This document shows, in pieces, positions 61,232-64,000 of a stretch of 64,000 nt of DNA (positions are counted from its first letter, which is position 1; each line of letters starts with the position of its first letter). Source of the stretch: Aquimarina sp. AU58. GTDB lineage: Bacteria > Bacteroidota > Bacteroidia > Flavobacteriales > Flavobacteriaceae. The translations under genes and the position numbers were made by a program. The stretch is from assembly GCF_900312745.1 (NCBI RefSeq), contig NZ_OMPD01000006.1, positions 186,001 to 250,000 on the forward strand, given 5' to 3'. The notes beneath the pieces are model-generated. The model searched no databases, had not been told where the DNA came from, and saw nothing but the letters and a program-made list of their open reading frames with translations.

Positions 61232-61347
61232 GACAGGCTAATTCATATCAAAAAGGTGTCGCAGTACGCTAAAGTAAAAGTTTAGGTGTTGTAGTTAAAG
61301 ATTTTGTTCTAATCAGACCTCACAGGTCTTTAATACCTGTGAGGTTT
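61232..61347. repeat. Direct repeat, right copy, with palindrome D
   Basis: Right copy of the 115-bp block. The palindrome arms are AGACCTCACAGGT (61315-61327) and ACCTGTGAGGTTT (61335-61347), with a 7-base loop and a G-T-type mismatch at the tip, so this copy is partly decayed. Confidence 0.85.
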
Positions 61348-61560
61348 AGTTTTACTACCTGCCAGATAATATGATGAAGTGTTGTAAGTGTAAAAATCTA
61401 AAAATCAGATATTTAAATTTTTGAAATGCCAGATTCACATTAGTTTAACGCTTTTATTACGGAAATCCACAAGGAATTGTCGTTTATTAGCTTTAAATTT
61501 GAGGTAATACTTAAAATAATTGAGATTGTGGCTTAAAAAGAGCAGCAATTATTGATATTG

Positions 61561-61665
61561 ATCAATCGTAAAAAGCTACTAAATAGGTAGTTATAAAACA
61601 GAAACAACCCCGCAATTGTAAAACTTTGGCGAGCCAACAAAAGCAGGGTCTGAATAACGATTGAT
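61561..61665 (+). ncRNA. Structured RNA element, possibly a degenerate cobalamin riboswitch
   Basis: An 8-bp closing stem (ATCAATCG 61561-61568, CGATTGAT 61658-61665) encloses a hairpin (CTAC/GTAG), the string CCCCGCAATTGTAA and TTGGCGAGCCAA. The first string nearly matches the conserved CCCCGCAACTGTAA of cobalamin riboswitches and AGCCA the start of the B12 box, but the typical GGTGAAA and GGGAAGG blocks are missing. It lies about 860 bp upstream of a TonB-dependent receptor. Treat as tentative. Confidence 0.3.
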
Positions 61666-62460
61666 TTAATGTAAACCAACCATTATAAGGATATTTTTAG
61701 AGTAAATAGCTCAAAAAAGGATATGATTTCTGAATGATTTAACCCTAAATCCTTATATATAATTTCTATTCGATAATTTGTGTCCAAAAAACATAAAACG
61801 AACTATTTTATCTTTTTTAGTAGTTCTATTTTCCTAAAGCACAATATAGTAAGAAGCTTTCAAATAATTACGGTTTCCCGTAAGATATTTCTCCTTTTTT
61901 TTAAATATTTTTTGTGCTATTTTCATATTAAATCCCATAATACTAGTATAAAAATCTATAATTCAGCTATTTATATTGCATGTTTTATAATGTTGGTTGT
62001 AAGAAGTTACGGTATAGAGGTAAGTATATAAATGACTTATTGAAATTTGTTTAGAGATCTATTTTTAAGGATTCTTTGTTAGTATAAACTAAAGATTGAG
62101 TTGTATTGATAATGGAGCTTTTTTTCAGACCTCACGAGATTATTTGAACTTGTTTCAGCATCTCTATGAGGTCCGAAGGTGGGGTAATCGGGTAATCATA
62201 TATTCTGTTACATGTACCAGTAACAAAAAAGGTCGTCTGAATAACCTGGTTTTTTCTTAATCGATCTTGGGAGCAAATGTTTCGGTATCTCTATATACAA
62301 CTTTGTAACAACCATACCTCTCTTTAATAGCATCACATCTCAATTGTTTTTTCTACTTAAGTAGTTGCTACAGATCGTAATGTTATTCCCAAAAATGCAC
62401 AAAATGTCGTTTTTATCATTTGTAGGTTATTTCTGTAAATAAATGACAAAAATAGTTAAG

Positions 62461-62520
62461 TTTATTTAGAATAAATAAAAATAAATATATATTTGCACTC
62501 TATTAAGAAGCATTCTAAAT
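62461..62520 (+). promoter_or_regulatory. Promoter of the TonB-dependent receptor with inverted repeats
   Basis: A perfect -7 element TATATTTG at 62488-62495. An AT-rich inverted repeat (TTTATTTAGAATAAATAAA, 62461-62479) covers the -33 region and a matching half (ATTCTAAAT, 62512-62520) lies in the leader just before the ATG. This layout suits a metal-responsive repressor, but the regulator is unknown. Confidence 0.55.
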
Positions 62521-62524
62521 AAAA

Positions 62525-64000
62525 ATGAAGTTTGAGAGTCTGATAATCTGCGTTTTAGCAGGTCTTGTTATTGTAAGTGGATATTCGCAAGAAAAAACTA
62601 TAGATACTACTGTGGTTAATGAGCTACAAGAAGTAGTTCTTACCGCTACCCGAACAGAAAGACAGCTTTCTTCTCTGCCTTTACCAGTTACTATTGTTTC
62701 TCAGGAAACCATTAAGCAATCAGGAACCATTAGACTTAATGAAATTCTAAGTGAGCAAACAGGGATTATAACTGTAGCCGATGAAAGTGGTTTTGAAGGA
62801 GTACAAATACAAGGGATTGCTTCAGATTATATTTTGATTCTTATAGATGGTGTTCCTCTGGTGGGTAGAAAAGCAGGAAACTTTGATGTAAATAGATTAA
62901 CCGTTGGTAATATAAAACAAGTAGAAGTTGTTAAAGGGCCATCTAGTAGTCTTTATGGTTCTGAAGCTTTGGGCGGTGTAATTAATATCATTACCGAGAA
63001 ACCAAAAAGTGATGTGTTATCGGGCAATGCTTCTTATCGAATAGGCAGTTATACCCAGCAGGATATTAATGTAGATATTAAGCAACGCATTAAGAGACTT
63101 GGGTATGGTGTTTTTGCAAATCGATTTTCTAGTGAAGGTTATGATCTTACTCCTGATACTGCGGGACAGACTGTAAACCCATTCGAGAATTATACAGTTA
63201 ATGGTAGGTTGTATTATGATTTTTCTGATCAGTTTTCGTTATTTCTGTCTGGTCGTTTATATACGCAATACCAGGATGCCGGATTTACAGCCAATACTAC
63301 AAGTTTTGAAGGAGATAGCGAGGAACAGGAGTGGAATAGTCACATACGTCTTGATCACAAATGGAGTAATGATCTAACTACTCAATACGAGTTTTATTAT
63401 ACGAATTACAATGCCAAAGAAGAACTGGCAGACTCTAGTTCTGGCGATATAGTAAGTGATAGTGATTTTGATCAGCGTTTATTGCGTCCCGAAATACGAA
63501 CTACCTACGCATTTAAAGATAGAAGTAAACTTACGCTCGGGATAGGTTTTCAATACGATGAGTTAGATCGTACTTTTTTTGATACACAAGTAGATTTTAA
63601 CTCTCAGTATGTGTATGCTCAATATGATGTAGACCTTATTGAGCGATTAAACGTCATTGCGGGAGCACGTTTTGATAATCATTCAGAATATAATAACCAG
63701 TTTAGTCCTAAGCTTGCATTGCGGTATAAAATCACAGAGGCTTTGGCTGCCAAAGCTTCTATAGGATATGGTTTTAAAGCTCCAGATTTTAGACAGCTTT
63801 ATTTTGATTTTACAAACTCTGCGGTGGGGTATACCGTACTAGGATATAATGTGGCTTTAGAAAAATTAAATGAACTACAAGCTCAGGGTCAGATTCTTGA
63901 TGTGGTTGTTCCCGAATCATCATTACAAGATCCCCTCGAAGCAGAGAGCTCTATAGGATATAATGCAGGATTAACTTATAATGAAAAGCGATGGAATGCA
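62525..64000 (+). CDS. TonB-dependent outer membrane receptor (3' cut by window)
   Basis: 492 codons visible, open to the window end. Signal peptide (MKFESLIICVLAGLVIVSGYSQ), then a TonB-box-like start (LQEVVLTATRTERQLSSLP) and a plug domain (IQGIASDYILILIDGVPLVG, VEVVKGPSSSLYGSEALGG, VINIITEKP), then barrel strands. The plug resembles the BtuB/heme/siderophore group. It takes up a large metal complex with energy from TonB. The promoter layout hints at metal control and the upstream element at cobalamin; the substrate cannot be fixed. Confidence 0.92.
   Translation, partial: MKFESLIICVLAGLVIVSGYSQEKTIDTTVVNELQEVVLTATRTERQLSSLPLPVTIVSQETIKQSGTIRLNEILSEQTGIITVADESGFEGVQIQGIASDYILILIDGVPLVGRKAGNFDVNRLTVGNIKQVEVVKGPSSSLYGSEALGGVINIITEKPKSDVLSGNASYRIGSYTQQDINVDIKQRIKRLGYGVFANRFSSEGYDLTPDTAGQTVNPFENYTVNGRLYYDFSDQFSLFLSGRLYTQYQDAGFTANTTSFEGDSEEQEWNSHIRLDHKWSNDLTTQYEFYYTNYNAKEELADSSSGDIVSDSDFDQRLLRPEIRTTYAFKDRSKLTLGIGFQYDELDRTFFDTQVDFNSQYVYAQYDVDLIERLNVIAGARFDNHSEYNNQFSPKLALRYKITEALAAKASIGYGFKAPDFRQLYFDFTNSAVGYTVLGYNVALEKLNELQAQGQILDVVVPESSLQDPLEAESSIGYNAGLTYNEKRWNA

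Larger units (their letters stand above)
61190..62524. other. Long gene-free stretch before the TonB-dependent receptor
   Basis: 1.3 kb without a supported gene, unusual in this dense window. It holds the second direct repeat (61232-61347), a half palindrome TACGGAAATCCACA (61458), a structured element resembling a cobalamin riboswitch core (61561-61665), an inverted pair TTATAAGGAT/ATCCTTATA (61683-61692, 61749-61757), a palindrome TTACGGTTTCCCGTAA (61868-61883), a degraded copy of the palindrome (62125-62175) and the receptor promoter (62461-62495). Confidence 0.65.

Noticed and set aside
61780..62031. 83-codon plus-strand ORF before the TonB receptor
   Set aside because: It starts with GTG, is rich in Phe, Ile and Lys as expected of AT-rich non-coding DNA, has no good start signal and contains the palindrome at 61868. 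No family resemblance.
62257..62432. Minus-strand fragments (20 codons from 62432, then a segment containing KVVYRDTETFAPKI) that together look like a broken small gene
   Set aside because: The pieces are in different frames and separated by stops. They are too short to name and could be chance. A homology search of the second fragment would decide.

Overview
The window comes from the chromosome of a flavobacterium (Bacteroidota), most likely a marine Flavobacteriaceae. The DNA is AT-rich, and promoters carry the Bacteroidota -7 element TAnnTTTG. Typical lineage traits are present: a fused CcoNO oxidase subunit, a MoaC-MoaB fusion, two-domain universal stress proteins (UspA type), FKBP-type lipoproteins and a TonB-dependent receptor. 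I see no rRNA, tRNA, CRISPR array, prophage or insertion sequence.

Layout. 1-1.7 kb: end of a histidine kinase and a receiver-Crp/Fnr hybrid. 1.8-4.1 kb: a stress protein and hemN. 4.1-7.6 kb (minus): a sulfite dehydrogenase operon with its cytochrome, a double rhodanese and a membrane hydroxylase. 7.8-14.1 kb (minus): the cbb3 oxidase operon ccoS-NO-Q-P-G-H plus a TauE/SafE-like protein. 14.3-15.0 kb (plus): a tandem array of tiny ORFs encoding nearly identical 28-residue basic peptides. 15.1-22.8 kb (minus): periplasmic nitrate reduction (porin, napD, napA, an internally duplicated napB, a tetraheme lipoprotein, an FeS protein, an NrfD-like quinol module). 23.3-26.3 kb: ccoI and pdxH. 26.4-38.7 kb (plus): a stress and anaerobiosis island with five tandem stress proteins, an ATP-cone/Mrr nuclease, a beta-CASP RNase, a nitroreductase, Hsp20 between two related helical proteins, and a D-lactate dehydrogenase. 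38.7-41.1 kb (minus): YeeE/YedE pair and a persulfide dioxygenase-rhodanese. 41.5-49.0 kb (minus): a TPR-CHAT protein and an operon usp-cls-patatin-crp. 49.3-55.6 kb (minus): molybdenum cofactor synthesis genes. 56-64 kb: a repeat-rich, gene-poor stretch with a small lipoprotein, a TPR histidine kinase and response regulator, an FKBP lipoprotein and the start of a TonB-dependent receptor.

How it fits together. The theme is life at low oxygen: high-affinity oxidase, nitrate respiration, the molybdenum cofactor needed by NapA and the sulfite dehydrogenase, oxygen-independent heme synthesis, lactate fermentation and stress proteins. Two regulatory codes can be read directly. An FNR-like palindrome TGAY-N4-RTCA lies exactly 23 nt from a -7 element at nine start points (two stress-protein promoters plus ccoS, nap, ccoI, three more stress/helical promoters and hsp20). 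A second palindrome, GTA-N8-TAC, lies at the same centre-to-promoter distance upstream of four sulfur-related or associated units. The Crp protein at 45.3-46.0 kb has an NtcA-like recognition helix that fits the second motif; the receiver-Crp hybrid at 0.6-1.7 kb fits the first.

The least explained items are the 28-residue peptide array between the oxidase and nitrate reductase operons, the TPR-CHAT protein sharing a promoter with persulfide detoxification, and a structured, palindrome-rich region at 60-62.5 kb.
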